From Adhaeribacter pallidiroseus (GTDB lineage: Bacteria; Bacteroidota; Bacteroidia; Cytophagales; Hymenobacteraceae), in contig NZ_QASA01000001.1 in assembly GCF_003340495.1 (NCBI RefSeq), positions 496,001 to 560,000 on the forward strand: a stretch of 64,000 nt of DNA, in the 5' to 3' direction. The notes under the pieces are model-generated. The model was not told the DNA's origin. It saw only the letters and a list, made by a program, of their open reading frames with translations, and made no database searches. Made by a program: the position numbers and the translations under genes. This document shows, one piece after another, positions 37,701-47,010 of this stretch. The stretch's first letter is position 1; every line of letters starts with the position of its first letter.

Positions 37701-38354
37701 TCGGTTGTTCGCACCTCAGACGGGGGCTTTTTGCTGACTGGTAAATCAGCCTCGGGAGCTACGGGTGATAAAAGCCAGAACAACCAGGGAGGCACGGATT
37801 ACTGGGTAGTGAAAACAACCGCCGATGGCACCAAGCAATGGGATAAACGTTTTGGTGGCAGTGGGGCAGAAGAGCTTCGTAATGTGCTTATTACCTCGGA
37901 TAATGATTATTTACTATGCGGGCGTTCGGATTCGGGTATAAGCGGTGATAAAACGCAAAGTAGCCGGGGCAGCAGCGACTTCTGGTTAATTAAAATAAAT
38001 GCTAACATACCCAGTGGCAGCAGTATCGCCCGCGCGAGTGAGGTTTCCCCTTCCGCCATTGCGCGTTTGGGTAATCCGGAGCAAGCCTGGAACACTGGTT
38101 TAATAGCTTACCCAAATCCTTTTACCGACCAGATAACGGTACGCTTTGCTTTAGAACAAACCGAGCCGATTGTTGTGCAATTATATAATAGTTTAGGACA
38201 ATTGGTAACTACGCTTTACCAGGGCGAAGCCCGGGCTATGGAACCGTATACGCATACCTGGCAACCTGCCCAAAAAGCAACCGCCGGCATGTATTTTATA
38301 CGCCTGACCACTCCAACCAAAACCTACCAACAAAAAGTATTGTTGCAACGTTAA
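34743..38354 (+). CDS. T9SS-secreted metzincin-like metalloprotease with GEVED domain and seven-repeat propeller-like array
   Basis: A 1203-residue secreted protein. The signal peptide probably begins at Met15 (ATG 34785) and ends LLAQ. Residues about 180-380 hold a zinc protease with HEIGHTLGLSHDG (His302, Glu303, His306, His312), the metzincin pattern. About 390-510 is a beta-sandwich of the pre-peptidase C-terminal type; about 565-670 is a GEVED domain (VWIDYNNDNDFNDADEF). Residues about 672-1088 are seven tandem repeats of about 60 residues, each with a WDxRYGG start, a DGGYLLxGxS core, a GDKSQ block and a DYWxVK end. Seven copies suggest a closed seven-bladed propeller. The last 80 residues are a T9SS sorting domain. 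Likely a surface or released protease or adhesin; substrate unknown. Confidence 0.87.
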   Translation: MNSLRSTTGKWFKIMKVLYPFLCLLSCLLSSLTLLAQTQKNIYLGSVANVTAAYRANFRATQTAAQTSKINYAIPGQKVLQLTVRKVSRLANEEVFTGSVGTGKNNPFFLKVSQNKAFGYVVLKDQKKAYQYTSTPTGEAYLQEIDIDKAICFDYKRFNSKTAPAPRQTSALTAAIPELQSLPGAQAVVYLDFDGGKETHKYWNDSVTIDAKPANLSQSEIVAVWKKISEDFRPFALNITTSPTVYKNAPAKRRMRVIFTPTDTVYPGVGGVAWPTSFTWGDDTPCWVFNSGIITAGEAGSHEIGHTLGLSHDGRILADERVEEYYDGGQFGNWAPIMGIGYYKNQVQWSKGEYPQANNQEDDLKIITSRNGFTYRTDDHGNSSSNARPLVASSTGIVLAEKNKGMITTQADQDVFSFTLSNSGSINLQVKPPSEYINADTIFTNLDLLLTLKNSAGTTVVTAPYNYKIQMASLTPLLPAGTYYLFVAGVKGEQGAQSDYSSLGEYTISGNLSATYCLPVVTGDCSSDYINDFKFNSLVNSNSGCNGQKNAYNVYAPTGTLTTQVNRGQTYNISLKAGPENPEGFGVWIDYNNDNDFNDADEFVYQSPSAIVNETYTGKVTIPKNAVLGQRRLRVRARYYERVTSTDFCSEFDYGETEDYTITIANPSTASQWDVRYGGSGSEGLAETIKTTDGGYLLAGYSGSGVSGDKSQASRGSNDYWVLKTDALGNKIWDQRYGGTGQDYLNRVIQTQDGGYLLAGSSESGLSRDKSQSSRGNRDYWIVKISGSGAKQWDKRYGGSGYDELKKVMQLSTGEYLLGGYSDSPAGGDKSQDSQGGLDYWLVKINSAGGKIWDQRYGGNMADSLENFILTSDNGFLLGGASLSGQSGDKSQASQGGEDFWLVRTDKDGKKLWDKRYGGSRADHLYSISSLPNAEFLIAGCSVSGNDGDKSQSSQGGKDFWLLKLNNNGAKIWDKRLGGTGDDELRSVVRTSDGGFLLTGKSASGATGDKSQNNQGGTDYWVVKTTADGTKQWDKRFGGSGAEELRNVLITSDNDYLLCGRSDSGISGDKTQSSRGSSDFWLIKINANIPSGSSIARASEVSPSAIARLGNPEQAWNTGLIAYPNPFTDQITVRFALEQTEPIVVQLYNSLGQLVTTLYQGEARAMEPYTHTWQPAQKATAGMYFIRLTTPTKTYQQKVLLQR
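36756..38010 (+). repeat. seven in-frame repeats of about 180 bp (60 residues)
   Basis: Internal repeat array of the metalloprotease gene. The invariant core of each unit is W-D-x-R-(Y/L/F)-G-G, followed about 25 residues later by GDKSQ or GDKTQ and then (D)(Y/F)W. The DNA is similar but not identical between units, so the array is old enough to have diverged. Confidence 0.9.
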
Positions 38355-38775
38355 TATTTAAAAAATTACTTAATTGTTTCCCCATTATGGTACCACACAC
38401 CATAGTGGGGATTTTTTATGCGAAGCAAAGTAGCGTTTCAGGATCTGAACCAAGCAGAATATAGTAAAATTCTAAATTTGATTGGTTTAGTTAGTAGATA
38501 AACGCCTTTTTTGCTGGCAGTAAGGTGTCCCTTACCATTCTAAGTACTTCTTATTAATTGGTGTTGCTCTATAAATAGCTAATTTATAAACACTTATGAC
38601 CTAATAAAGCTTTATGTGAGATGCGCTGCGGCAATCAAATATCTTATTTTAATAGCAATATGAAATAGATTGTAGACTTTATCTTAGAAAAATTATGGTT
38701 ATTTTAGAACAAAGATTTTTTTTAATAGTATCAATACGTATCTTTCTTGTATAACTACGCTCTAAATCTACGCTT
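38355..38775. other. AT-rich intergenic region
   Basis: After the terminator at 38381-38411 the rest is AT-rich and contains no gene; the promoter of the small gene at 38776 presumably lies in the last 100 bases. Confidence 0.4.
38381..38411 (+). terminator. intrinsic terminator after the metalloprotease gene
   Basis: An 11-bp stem with one G-T wobble, CCCCATTATGG with CCATAGTGGGG, 9-base loop, followed by ATTTTTTAT. Confidence 0.88.
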
Positions 38776-39222
38776 ATGGTTGTTTTATTAGATACTATCC
38801 GTGGTAGTAATACCCGAATATCTCCGGATTTATTATTTTGTTCTGATTTTATTAAAATTTGGTACGAAGCTAAATATCAATGGCTCTACGTGGAATGGAT
38901 GGGGCCTCAGCACTTATATACCGTTCGTAAAGGTGGCCAGCATATTCTGCAGTTTTTAAAAGAAAAGCAGTGTGCTAAAATATTAAATAATAATTATCAA
39001 GTAAAAGGTCCTTGGTTAGATGCTTGCCATTACTTGGCAGAAGAATTATTGCCGCAACTTGCCGAAGCCGGTTTACAATATTTGGCCTGGGTGCTATCAC
39101 CTAATCCGTATAGTCAGTACTCTACTGAGCAAACGTTGGAGGCAACCAACCTGGCTATTAGGAATCATATTAATACTTTTCATTCATTACCGGTAGCCCG
39201 GGAGTGGTTAAAGTCAGTTTAA
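38776..39222 (+). CDS. small uncharacterised protein, possibly SpoIIAA/STAS-like fold
   Basis: A 148-residue cytosolic protein without signal peptide or membrane segment. It contains a central YVEWMGPQHLYTVRKGG block, an ILNNNYQVKGPW block and a GLQYLAWVLSPNPYSQYST block. The alternation of strand and helix and the LNN/KGPW loop resemble the STAS/SpoIIAA-like proteins found in many copies in Hymenobacter-type genomes, but I cannot name a family with certainty. It stands alone between two terminators, so it is transcribed by itself. Function unknown. Confidence 0.65.
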   Translation: MVVLLDTIRGSNTRISPDLLFCSDFIKIWYEAKYQWLYVEWMGPQHLYTVRKGGQHILQFLKEKQCAKILNNNYQVKGPWLDACHYLAEELLPQLAEAGLQYLAWVLSPNPYSQYSTEQTLEATNLAIRNHINTFHSLPVAREWLKSV

Positions 39223-39256
39223 GCCTAACAGGCTCCGTGGATTAGTAAAATTTAAA

Positions 39257-39288
39257 AAAAACGCCTGTAAGTATGAGCAGGCGTTTTT
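39257..39288 (+). terminator. intrinsic terminator after the small orphan gene
   Basis: An 11-bp stem AAAAACGCCTG with CAGGCGTTTTT around a 10-base loop. Confidence 0.9.
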
Positions 39289-39780
39289 ATTTTTATATGG
39301 AAAATCAACAAATAAGGCGAGCTTTTTCTTCACGCGGCTGTTTTTTTCTTTTATTGCCGGTAGTTCTTTCTTTATAAATTAAGATAAACGATCAAACGCA
39401 ACCTATTTTACTCGTGCTTTCTAAAGCTAAATGTGAAAAGTAAGAATCTGGTTGTGCTTCTCCCGTATAAATGATTCGATTAAGTTTGATGGAAGAAGTT
39501 AGTAACCGGACAAATATAAAGGATACCATAGGGTTGTTATTGTGGAAGTGTTTTCTGGCAACGAAGGGGTAAGAGTAGAAATAGAAATAAGTTTATTTCC
39601 TCTCTACCCCTTACATACTTCTGATTTCATCAGCTGCTAGTACTTGCTACTCCCAAGATTCTTCCAGAATAACATAGAAAAAAGAACTAGTAACACCATC
39701 TATTTGGGGCCACTTACTTAATCAAAAAAAATTAATTCTAATTTTTAATTCAGCATTTTTAATGAGGCAAGCAAAAATAT

Positions 39781-39826
39781 AAAAAGCCCGGTAAATAGTG
39801 CCTCAACAGGAAAATACTTACCGGGC
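39781..39826 (-). terminator. intrinsic terminator of the choice-of-anchor I gene
   Basis: On the minus strand a 9-bp stem GCCCGGTAA with TTACCGGGC, a loop of about 23 bases, followed by five Ts; it lies 51 bases beyond the stop codon. Confidence 0.8.
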
Positions 39827-39876
39827 CGCTAGTTAAAAAAGAAGAAAGTAATTACAATTTTAGGCGTTTAAAGTAT

Positions 39877-42651
39877 TTACAACGAGCCGCCCTTAAGTAT
39901 ACGGCCGGTTTGTACCTGATTATTTTGATGCACTTGGTACAAGTATAAACCGGGTTTTACGGGTGCCTGATTCGTGTCCGTGCCGTCCCAAGATAGGCGA
40001 TGCTGACCGGCTTTTAACATGCCAAAATCTAATTCTTTCACTTTTTGGTCAGCGTTGGAGTAGATGCTGATAGTAACCGCCGCCTGTTGGGTTACTTGTA
40101 CCTGAATAGTCAAGGCACCCGAAAAAGGATTAGGAAAAGCAATTGGTTTGGTAGCAATACTATTATTTTCTTGTATGGATTTTTCCGGCTCGGAACTAGC
40201 AACCACTGGATCGGTAAAGGCCGGAACAACGATAAAATCAGCATCAGAAGTGGCTTTGCCGCCGCCCGCTAACAGCACGCTTATTTTACCCGAAGTGGCG
40301 TTTTCGGGTACTTCGGCAATTACCAGCGCTCCAAAGTACACGTTAAAATCAGCGGCTTTTACGCCGTTAAAGTATACTTCCTGCGTAGTGCCCAGGTGTT
40401 CGCCCCAAAGCACCACCTTGGAGCCAACTGCACCAAACTCGGGCGCAAAAAAGCTCATGGTGGGTTGTAACACCGTAAAGTCTTTGCTGCTGACCACCGT
40501 TCCTCCAGCCGTTTTTAGAGTTATTGGCCCGGTGGTAGCACTGGCTGGTACGGTGGCTAGTACCTCCGTATCGCTCAAAATTTTAAATTTTGCCTCTTGG
40601 CCGTTAAATAAAACCTGGGTAGTAGTGCCTAAGCCTTTATCGGTGAGCGTAACGGTAACCCCCGGTAAACCTTTTTGCGGCGCAAAAGAAACTAAGGTCC
40701 GGGCGGGCGGATTTTCCTTTAAGCCATAAAGGATTATGGTACCGCTAATCTCGTTGGCTACGGCAATGTAATTTTTCTGATCCGGGCTATCCTGTTCCGA
40801 GATGTAAATAATTCCTTCCGGTCCATGATCGCCGGCAAACTCTGTTAAGCTGCGGTTGTTTTTGTAATCTATAAATTTAACTTTATTCGGATTGGTAACG
40901 TCGTAAACCATAACCCCACCAATGCGTTCCAGGGTAATAAAAGCGTAGGTTTTATTTTTGATGGTGGCTATTGTTATACCTTCCGGCTCCGGACCCTTGG
41001 CGCGGCTGCGGCCTTTAAAATCATTATCTTCGTTATCGGCGTTAAAAATTGGCGCTACGCTGGGGTCGGTGGCGGTGATAAACTCAAAATTATCTTTGCT
41101 GTCGTACACTAAGGTTTTGGTAGCAGCATCCCAGATCGAAAAAGACCGGGCACCCACCATGTAGAGTTCATCTTGGTCGCCATCATTATCAGGGTCGCCT
41201 TGCAAATTGGTAATACGTAAGCGACCCAGATTATAATCTTGTTGCAACTCAGCGGCATTCGGAAATTTTACGGGGTCCAGTACCACATCGCCCACGGTAG
41301 TGCGTTCGTTCAGGCCTTCGTATTCTTTTTCGTCGCCTTCGTTGGCCGTAACCAGGTAGGTTTTATTATTAATTTTAAAATTTGCCACGGCATCGGGCAG
41401 GTAAAACGATTTAACCGGGTAATTGGCCAAATGTACTTCCTTGCTCTTATCTGAGGCATCGAATCCATTGCCGAACAGGCTAAAATCTTTGGTGCCGAAA
41501 GCCCAAACCGAAGTAATGGTTTTGTTTTCCAGGTTTATTTCGGCCATGGCGTTATTTTCCTGCAAAGTAACCCAGGCTTTTTTAGAATCGGCGGCCACGG
41601 TAACGTATTCTGGCTCAAAATCGCGGGATAAGGTGCTGGTAGCTTTGGTTTTGCGTACCCCAGCCGCCAATAAACTTGCTTCTTTGGCGTTAAAACCCGT
41701 AAATAAAAGCGTGTTCACTTTACTTTGATTTACACCGGCCAAACCACCGCTGATATCAATGATGCTAATCGATCCTTCTGGGTCAACCGTGTATTCGTCG
41801 TTGGGTTGGCCTTCGTTGGCAGTTAAGATTTTTTTGCCATCGGGTGTAAAGGTAATCATATCGGGTAAGGCCCCAACCGTTACTTTTTGCTTAAAATCCC
41901 CGTTAGTGCTAAAAAATACGACCGATCCGTTTTTCTGTTCGTCGGCATTAGGGCTAGCTACCGCTACTACTCCGTTTTTCACCGCCACGCTCGTAATCCC
42001 TCCGTAAGGAGTCATATCAATAGATTTAATCAACTTAACAGCGGCCGGATTCGAAAAGTCGGCAATATCTAAACGGTTCTGGATGGCACTGGTCATAAAC
42101 AAGCGCTGGGTGGCCGGGTCGTGTACCACAATTTCGGTGGTGCTGCCTTCGGTGGAGTTAGGCTTAAAGCTGCTGATGTATTCTAACTCTAACTCTTTGC
42201 TGGCATGGGGCCCTTGCCTTTCGTTGTCTTTAATGTAAACCGTCAGGTATGGTTTCCCCGCTAAGCTGATATTTTTTAAATTTTCGAGGCTCAATACAAA
42301 ATATTCATCCATTTCCCGAATGGCATCGTTGCGCAACGGGATCGTAATAGTTTGCGTAGCGTTACTGTTACTGGTAAAATGCAGGGTTTGCCTGGTAAAA
42401 TTGACGTCAGTGGCATCGGTAGTGCTAAAAGGCGCTCCTTTTAGTACCAGGTCCACGCTGGCAACGCCCGGATTTTGTAGTAACAAGGTTATCTGCACCG
42501 AACCTTTCGTTTCTTTTACTGACAAATACTCGTCTTTAAAAGAAATCTGAGGCATTGGGCTTGGCTGCATTGCCAGTAAGGAAGTTGGGCCAGTAACTCC
42601 TAAAAAGAATAATAATAGCCCATAAAGCGTAATGAATAAATTTTTTCTCAT
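39877..42651 (-). CDS. T9SS-secreted choice-of-anchor I family protein with Calx-beta and IPT/TIG domains
   Basis: A 924-residue secreted protein. After the signal peptide (ending near SLLAMQ) a Calx-beta domain covers about 35-145 (VDLVLKG, DEYFVLSLEN). About 150-650 is a large beta-propeller of the choice-of-anchor I family, with GALPDMITFTPDGKKILTAN, a calcium-like DPDNDGDQDELYMVGARS segment and GPEPEGITIATIKNK. Two IPT/TIG domains (about 655-810) and a FlgD-Ig-like T9SS sorting domain (about 835-924, ending RILKGGSL) follow. The gene is divergent from an extracellular nuclease gene that shares Calx-beta and T9SS domains, and opens a run of phosphate-releasing enzymes; a phosphoesterase-related or binding role is an inference. 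No catalytic site is known for the family. Confidence 0.82.
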   Translation of the reverse strand: MRKNLFITLYGLLLFFLGVTGPTSLLAMQPSPMPQISFKDEYLSVKETKGSVQITLLLQNPGVASVDLVLKGAPFSTTDATDVNFTRQTLHFTSNSNATQTITIPLRNDAIREMDEYFVLSLENLKNISLAGKPYLTVYIKDNERQGPHASKELELEYISSFKPNSTEGSTTEIVVHDPATQRLFMTSAIQNRLDIADFSNPAAVKLIKSIDMTPYGGITSVAVKNGVVAVASPNADEQKNGSVVFFSTNGDFKQKVTVGALPDMITFTPDGKKILTANEGQPNDEYTVDPEGSISIIDISGGLAGVNQSKVNTLLFTGFNAKEASLLAAGVRKTKATSTLSRDFEPEYVTVAADSKKAWVTLQENNAMAEINLENKTITSVWAFGTKDFSLFGNGFDASDKSKEVHLANYPVKSFYLPDAVANFKINNKTYLVTANEGDEKEYEGLNERTTVGDVVLDPVKFPNAAELQQDYNLGRLRITNLQGDPDNDGDQDELYMVGARSFSIWDAATKTLVYDSKDNFEFITATDPSVAPIFNADNEDNDFKGRSRAKGPEPEGITIATIKNKTYAFITLERIGGVMVYDVTNPNKVKFIDYKNNRSLTEFAGDHGPEGIIYISEQDSPDQKNYIAVANEISGTIILYGLKENPPARTLVSFAPQKGLPGVTVTLTDKGLGTTTQVLFNGQEAKFKILSDTEVLATVPASATTGPITLKTAGGTVVSSKDFTVLQPTMSFFAPEFGAVGSKVVLWGEHLGTTQEVYFNGVKAADFNVYFGALVIAEVPENATSGKISVLLAGGGKATSDADFIVVPAFTDPVVASSEPEKSIQENNSIATKPIAFPNPFSGALTIQVQVTQQAAVTISIYSNADQKVKELDFGMLKAGQHRLSWDGTDTNQAPVKPGLYLYQVHQNNQVQTGRILKGGSL

Positions 42652-43353
42652 AGTGTAAACATTGCGTAGTAAGTTAGAATAGGCTAAGTTGAATGTAGTG
42701 TGTTAAGAAATAGTAAACAATTCATCATCAAATTGTTAAGTTATTCGACTTACCCGTAAATAAGTAGCTGACGCTGACTACTAAAAAGCAGCTAGCAAGA
42801 TAAAAATTTAAAAAATAGAATTTCAGCTTAAGCAGAAGGAGAAACTAAGGATTAGTCTGTTGGCAGAAGATGCTAAGAGCCTCATAGCTAAAAGATAAGG
42901 ATGTGTTTTGTTAGTTGGTATATTCTTAAACACGCTCTATTTAAATAGTCATTTTCCTTTCTGGTCGTATGGCATTAAAGGAAAAGTAACAATTTAGTAA
43001 TCTAACGGCAGGAGCTCTTCTTTGCGGATTGTGCTTACTTTGCCGAAGTAACCTTGTAAAGATTAAAATAAACAGAAACTTGTTCTGCTTGCTTTAATTT
43101 TTACATAATAGTTGCTGATTGTTCTAATGGCATCTGTTATCTACATCGCTTATAAGTTTAAATTTTTAAAATTTTGATGAAAATTACTTATTCCTTGCTC
43201 TGCCTTTTTTGTGCATCCACTAAAATTTCCGGATAAGCCTTGTTGTAACTGGTTACAGGCTTGCCTAAAGATTAAACCGCCCACAGATTAACGGATTCCT
43301 TTAGTTAAAAATGCTTTTATCCTTACAAACCTTCTGAATGACAATCTTGTATC
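42652..43353. promoter_or_regulatory. divergent promoter region (choice-of-anchor I gene / extracellular nuclease gene)
   Basis: About 700 bases between two divergent secreted-protein genes. Near the left gene lies an inverted repeat AACAATT (42716-42722) with AATTGTT (42731-42737). Near the right gene lies a compound hairpin at 43235-43262 whose core is TGTAAC-TG-GTTACA (43244-43257), flanked by AAGCC and GGCTT. Both are operator-like; no minus-7/minus-33 pair could be assigned. Confidence 0.45.
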
Positions 43354-46300
43354 ATGAAACAAAAACTACCTCATTTTTTTAAATTTTTGCTGCTGCTTTT
43401 CACTTTGATGAGTGGCAAGGCATGGGCACAGACCGATTTATTTTTTTCGGAATACATAGAAGGCTCCAGCAATAATAAAGCCTTAGAGATTTACAACGGA
43501 ACGGGGAGCGCCATTGATTTAGCCGCCACTGGCTATGTTATTCAAATGTATTTTAATGGCGGTACTACGCCAACTACCTTTACCCTTACTGGTACGGTAG
43601 CAAATAATGATGTATTTGTATTTGCCTCCTCCAGCGCTAACGCTACAATACTGGCGCAAGCCGACCAGGCTACCGGGGCAGGTCTTTTTAATGGCGATGA
43701 TGCGATTGTGCTTCGCAAAGGGGGCGCTACCGGAACTATTTTGGATGTTATCGGCCAGATTGGCGTAGATCCAGGTACCGAATGGGGGTCCGGTTTAACC
43801 TCCACCGCCGATAACACCTTGCGCCGAAAATCGGCGGTAAATAGCGGTGACCCAATTGGGAATGATGCATTTGAGCCTGCTGACCAGTTTGATGGTTTTG
43901 CCACGGACACTTTTGATGGATTAGGCCAACACCAGGTAAGTAATTCTCAAAACCCAACTCTATCGGTGGCCAGTGTTACCCAATCCGAAGGAAATAGCGG
44001 AATTACTAATTTTAGTTTTACCGTCACTCTTTCCAAACCGACCGCTGGAGCGGTTACGTTTGATATAGCTACCGCCGATGGTTCTGCCACTGCTGGCAGC
44101 GATTACACCACTACAACTTTAACGAACCAAACTATACCGGCGGGTAATACTACCTATACGTTCTTGGTACCAGTAGCTGGTGATACACAGTTAGAGTCTG
44201 ATGAAACCTTTGCGGTAAATATTACCAATATTAAGGGTGCTTCGCCGGGCAGCCTTACGGCTACCGGCACCATCACCAACGACGACGGTACGGCTATCAC
44301 GTCCATTTATACCATTCAAGGCAGCGAAGCCGCTAGTTTCTTGGTTGGATCAGTTGTAACTACTTCCGGGGTAGTGGTGGCAGATTACCAAGGCAATACG
44401 GGCCTGAACGGCTTTTTTATCCAAGATATTCTGGGCGATAACAATACGGCCACGTCCGATGGTATTTTTATATATGCTCCTAACAGCGTGGAGGTAGCCG
44501 TGGGGCAGGTGGTGCAGGTAACCGGTACGGTAGCCGAAACTTTCGAGCAAACGCAAATTCGTTCCATAACCAACATTTCGATCAATGGCAATGCCAGCGT
44601 AACACCTGCCACAGTTAATCTGCCGGCAAGCAACTCTACCGCTTTAGAACAATACGAAGGCATGCTGGTTACAATTCCGCAAAAATTAACGGTAACGGAA
44701 AACTTTACCCTGGCTCGTTATGGCGAAGTATTACTATCCGCAGATTTAGATTACCCGTTCGCGGAAGCAGACGGCCGTTTGTATAACCCCACCAACTTCA
44801 TCGACCCTACGGATAACCCGGCTACTGGTGTCGCAAATAACGAAAACAATAAAGCGGCCGTTACCGCGCAGCAAAATTTACACAACCGCGCCACTATTTT
44901 GTTAGATGATGCCAGCAGCGTGCAAAATCCGGGTACTGTACCCTATTTAGGCTCTGATTTTACTCTGCGCGTCGGCAGCACGGTAAATAATTTAACCGGG
45001 GTTATCAATTACGATTTTGGCGTATACCGGCTTCAGCCTACCCAAACGCCCTCCTTTACTTACGCGCCACGGCCCTTAACTCCTCCAAGCGTGGGTGCCG
45101 CTAACGTAAAAGTTGCCAGCTTTAACGTTTTAAATTATTTTAACGGCGATGGTAATGGCGGCGGGTTTCCTACAGAACGGGGAGCGAACACGGCATTAGA
45201 ATTTGCACGCCAGCGTACCAAAATTGTGGCGGCCATTAAAGGTTTAAATGCCGATATAGTGGGATTGCTGGAGATTGAAAACGACAATGACGGTTCAACT
45301 TCAGCAATTGCGGATTTAGTAAACGGCTTAAACGCAGCTACCAGCCCCGGCACTTACGATTACATCCGCGACCCCGGTAATGGCGGTACCGGTACCGATG
45401 CCATTAAGGTAGCGTTTATCTACAAACCCGGCGTGGTTACGCCCGTGGGAGCCGCACTTGCCGATGTAAATGCGGTGCACAACCGGCCGCCTTTAGCCCA
45501 AACTTTCCGCTTAAATGCTTCCGGAGAAGTAATCACGGCTGTTATCAACCACTTTAAATCGAAAGGAGGCTCCGCCTCCGGCGCCGATGCCGATCAAAAT
45601 GATGGTCAGGGTTCTTTTAATGCTACCCGGGTAAAACAAGCCCAGGCCTTAGTTGCTTTTATAAATAATACCATTATTCCGGCCGCGCAGGATAAAGACG
45701 TTATTTTGCTGGGTGATTTAAATGCTTACCTGGAGGAAGATCCCATTGATGTATTACGCCAGGCTGGTTTTATCAATCTTTTCGGCCCGGAAAGCTATTC
45801 GTATGTTTTTGATGGGCAATCTGGTTCTCTGGATCATGCTTTGGTTTCGCCCAGCTTATACCAGCAGTTTACCGCGGGTGGCAAATGGCACATTAACGCC
45901 GATGAGCCGCTGTTTTTAGATTACAACACCGAGTTTAAAACAGGTACCCAAATTAATCAATTTTATCAGGATAACGCATTCCGCTCTTCCGACCACGACC
46001 CGGTAGTAGTTGGATTTAAGTTGTCTACCCCCAGCATCAGCTTTGCTACTGCCACTGCTACCGTAAGCGAAGATGCCGGTACGTATAAAGTAAATCTCAC
46101 TTTAACGGAAGCCACCCGCGAAGATGCAACGGTTACTTTATCATTAACTGATGGACCCGGGGCTGTTTACAGCACGGATTATACGACTACGCCCGATGGC
46201 TCGGCCAATAATTTTACAGTATCTATTCCGGCGGGCAGTACCTCCGCTTCGTTCGCGGTTAACTTAATTAATGACCAGGTAGACGAGTTTAACGAAACAA

Positions 46301-47010
46301 TACACTTTGCCATAACGCAGGTAAGCACCGGACTTAAGTTGGGCAGTCAAACTACGTCATCTTTAATTATGGAAGATAACGATGTGCCGGTGATAAGCTT
46401 TACGCAACCATGCGCTACTATTAACGCGGGATCAGGTACTTACACGATTACTTTAACAAGTTCTATTGCCCCAATCACCGCGCAAACCGTAACCGTTAGT
46501 ATTAACGATTACGCTTTTGAATACGGAAGCAAAAAAGGTTACGAAACCAATCCTAACGGAGCGAAAGGTAGCTTTGCTGTAACCATTCCGGCAGGCCAAA
46601 CTACGGCTTCCTTTACTATTACCACTGATAAAAACATGGTAAAAAAGAACAATAGTCCGCAGAAAATTGATTTTGCTATCAGCCAGGTTAGTGCGGGCGC
46701 CGCTATAGGTTCACCGCAAATTTTTGACTTGAATATTAATGACAAAAAAGGAGTTTGGGCGAGCCGCGTAGTAACTTATCCCAACCCGGCTACGCAGCAG
46801 GCTACCGTAGAGATAGAGAATGCCGGGGCTGGTGATGTGTTCGTAACTTTATACGACCAAACGGGTAATGTGGTATTAACTAAAAAGGTGCTATCTGCCA
46901 CCGAAAACCTTCAAACGCAACTACAAGTAAGTGAGCTGAAAAGAGGTAATTATATATTACTGATAACCACACCCCACGGAATCAGCAAACAACATTTACT
47001 GCTGCAATAA
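43354..47010 (+). CDS. ExeM/NucH-type extracellular endonuclease with lamin-tail, Calx-beta and T9SS domains
   Basis: A 1218-residue secreted nuclease. Signal peptide ends GKAWAQ. Residues about 27-150 are a lamin-tail domain (LFFSEYIEGSSNNKALEIYN), 200-315 a Calx-beta domain, 320-570 an OB-like region typical of ExeM/NucH proteins. Residues about 585-890 are an endonuclease/exonuclease/phosphatase domain with ASFNVLNYF, GLLEIEND (metal Glu), VINHFKSKGG, LLGDLNAYLEEDP and the C-terminal SSDHDPVVV catalytic His. Two more Calx-beta repeats (about 890-1130) precede a T9SS sorting domain starting TYPNPA. It should degrade extracellular DNA at or outside the surface, supplying nucleotides and phosphate. 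A 13-bp stem terminator follows 21 bases after the stop. Confidence 0.93.
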   Translation: MKQKLPHFFKFLLLLFTLMSGKAWAQTDLFFSEYIEGSSNNKALEIYNGTGSAIDLAATGYVIQMYFNGGTTPTTFTLTGTVANNDVFVFASSSANATILAQADQATGAGLFNGDDAIVLRKGGATGTILDVIGQIGVDPGTEWGSGLTSTADNTLRRKSAVNSGDPIGNDAFEPADQFDGFATDTFDGLGQHQVSNSQNPTLSVASVTQSEGNSGITNFSFTVTLSKPTAGAVTFDIATADGSATAGSDYTTTTLTNQTIPAGNTTYTFLVPVAGDTQLESDETFAVNITNIKGASPGSLTATGTITNDDGTAITSIYTIQGSEAASFLVGSVVTTSGVVVADYQGNTGLNGFFIQDILGDNNTATSDGIFIYAPNSVEVAVGQVVQVTGTVAETFEQTQIRSITNISINGNASVTPATVNLPASNSTALEQYEGMLVTIPQKLTVTENFTLARYGEVLLSADLDYPFAEADGRLYNPTNFIDPTDNPATGVANNENNKAAVTAQQNLHNRATILLDDASSVQNPGTVPYLGSDFTLRVGSTVNNLTGVINYDFGVYRLQPTQTPSFTYAPRPLTPPSVGAANVKVASFNVLNYFNGDGNGGGFPTERGANTALEFARQRTKIVAAIKGLNADIVGLLEIENDNDGSTSAIADLVNGLNAATSPGTYDYIRDPGNGGTGTDAIKVAFIYKPGVVTPVGAALADVNAVHNRPPLAQTFRLNASGEVITAVINHFKSKGGSASGADADQNDGQGSFNATRVKQAQALVAFINNTIIPAAQDKDVILLGDLNAYLEEDPIDVLRQAGFINLFGPESYSYVFDGQSGSLDHALVSPSLYQQFTAGGKWHINADEPLFLDYNTEFKTGTQINQFYQDNAFRSSDHDPVVVGFKLSTPSISFATATATVSEDAGTYKVNLTLTEATREDATVTLSLTDGPGAVYSTDYTTTPDGSANNFTVSIPAGSTSASFAVNLINDQVDEFNETIHFAITQVSTGLKLGSQTTSSLIMEDNDVPVISFTQPCATINAGSGTYTITLTSSIAPITAQTVTVSINDYAFEYGSKKGYETNPNGAKGSFAVTIPAGQTTASFTITTDKNMVKKNNSPQKIDFAISQVSAGAAIGSPQIFDLNINDKKGVWASRVVTYPNPATQQATVEIENAGAGDVFVTLYDQTGNVVLTKKVLSATENLQTQLQVSELKRGNYILLITTPHGISKQHLLLQ

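Larger units (their letters stand above)
39223..39876. other. intergenic region between convergent genes
   Basis: Contains the terminators of both flanking genes (39257-39288 and 39786-39826). Between them, about 500 bases show no gene, RNA or repeat that I can support. Confidence 0.5.
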
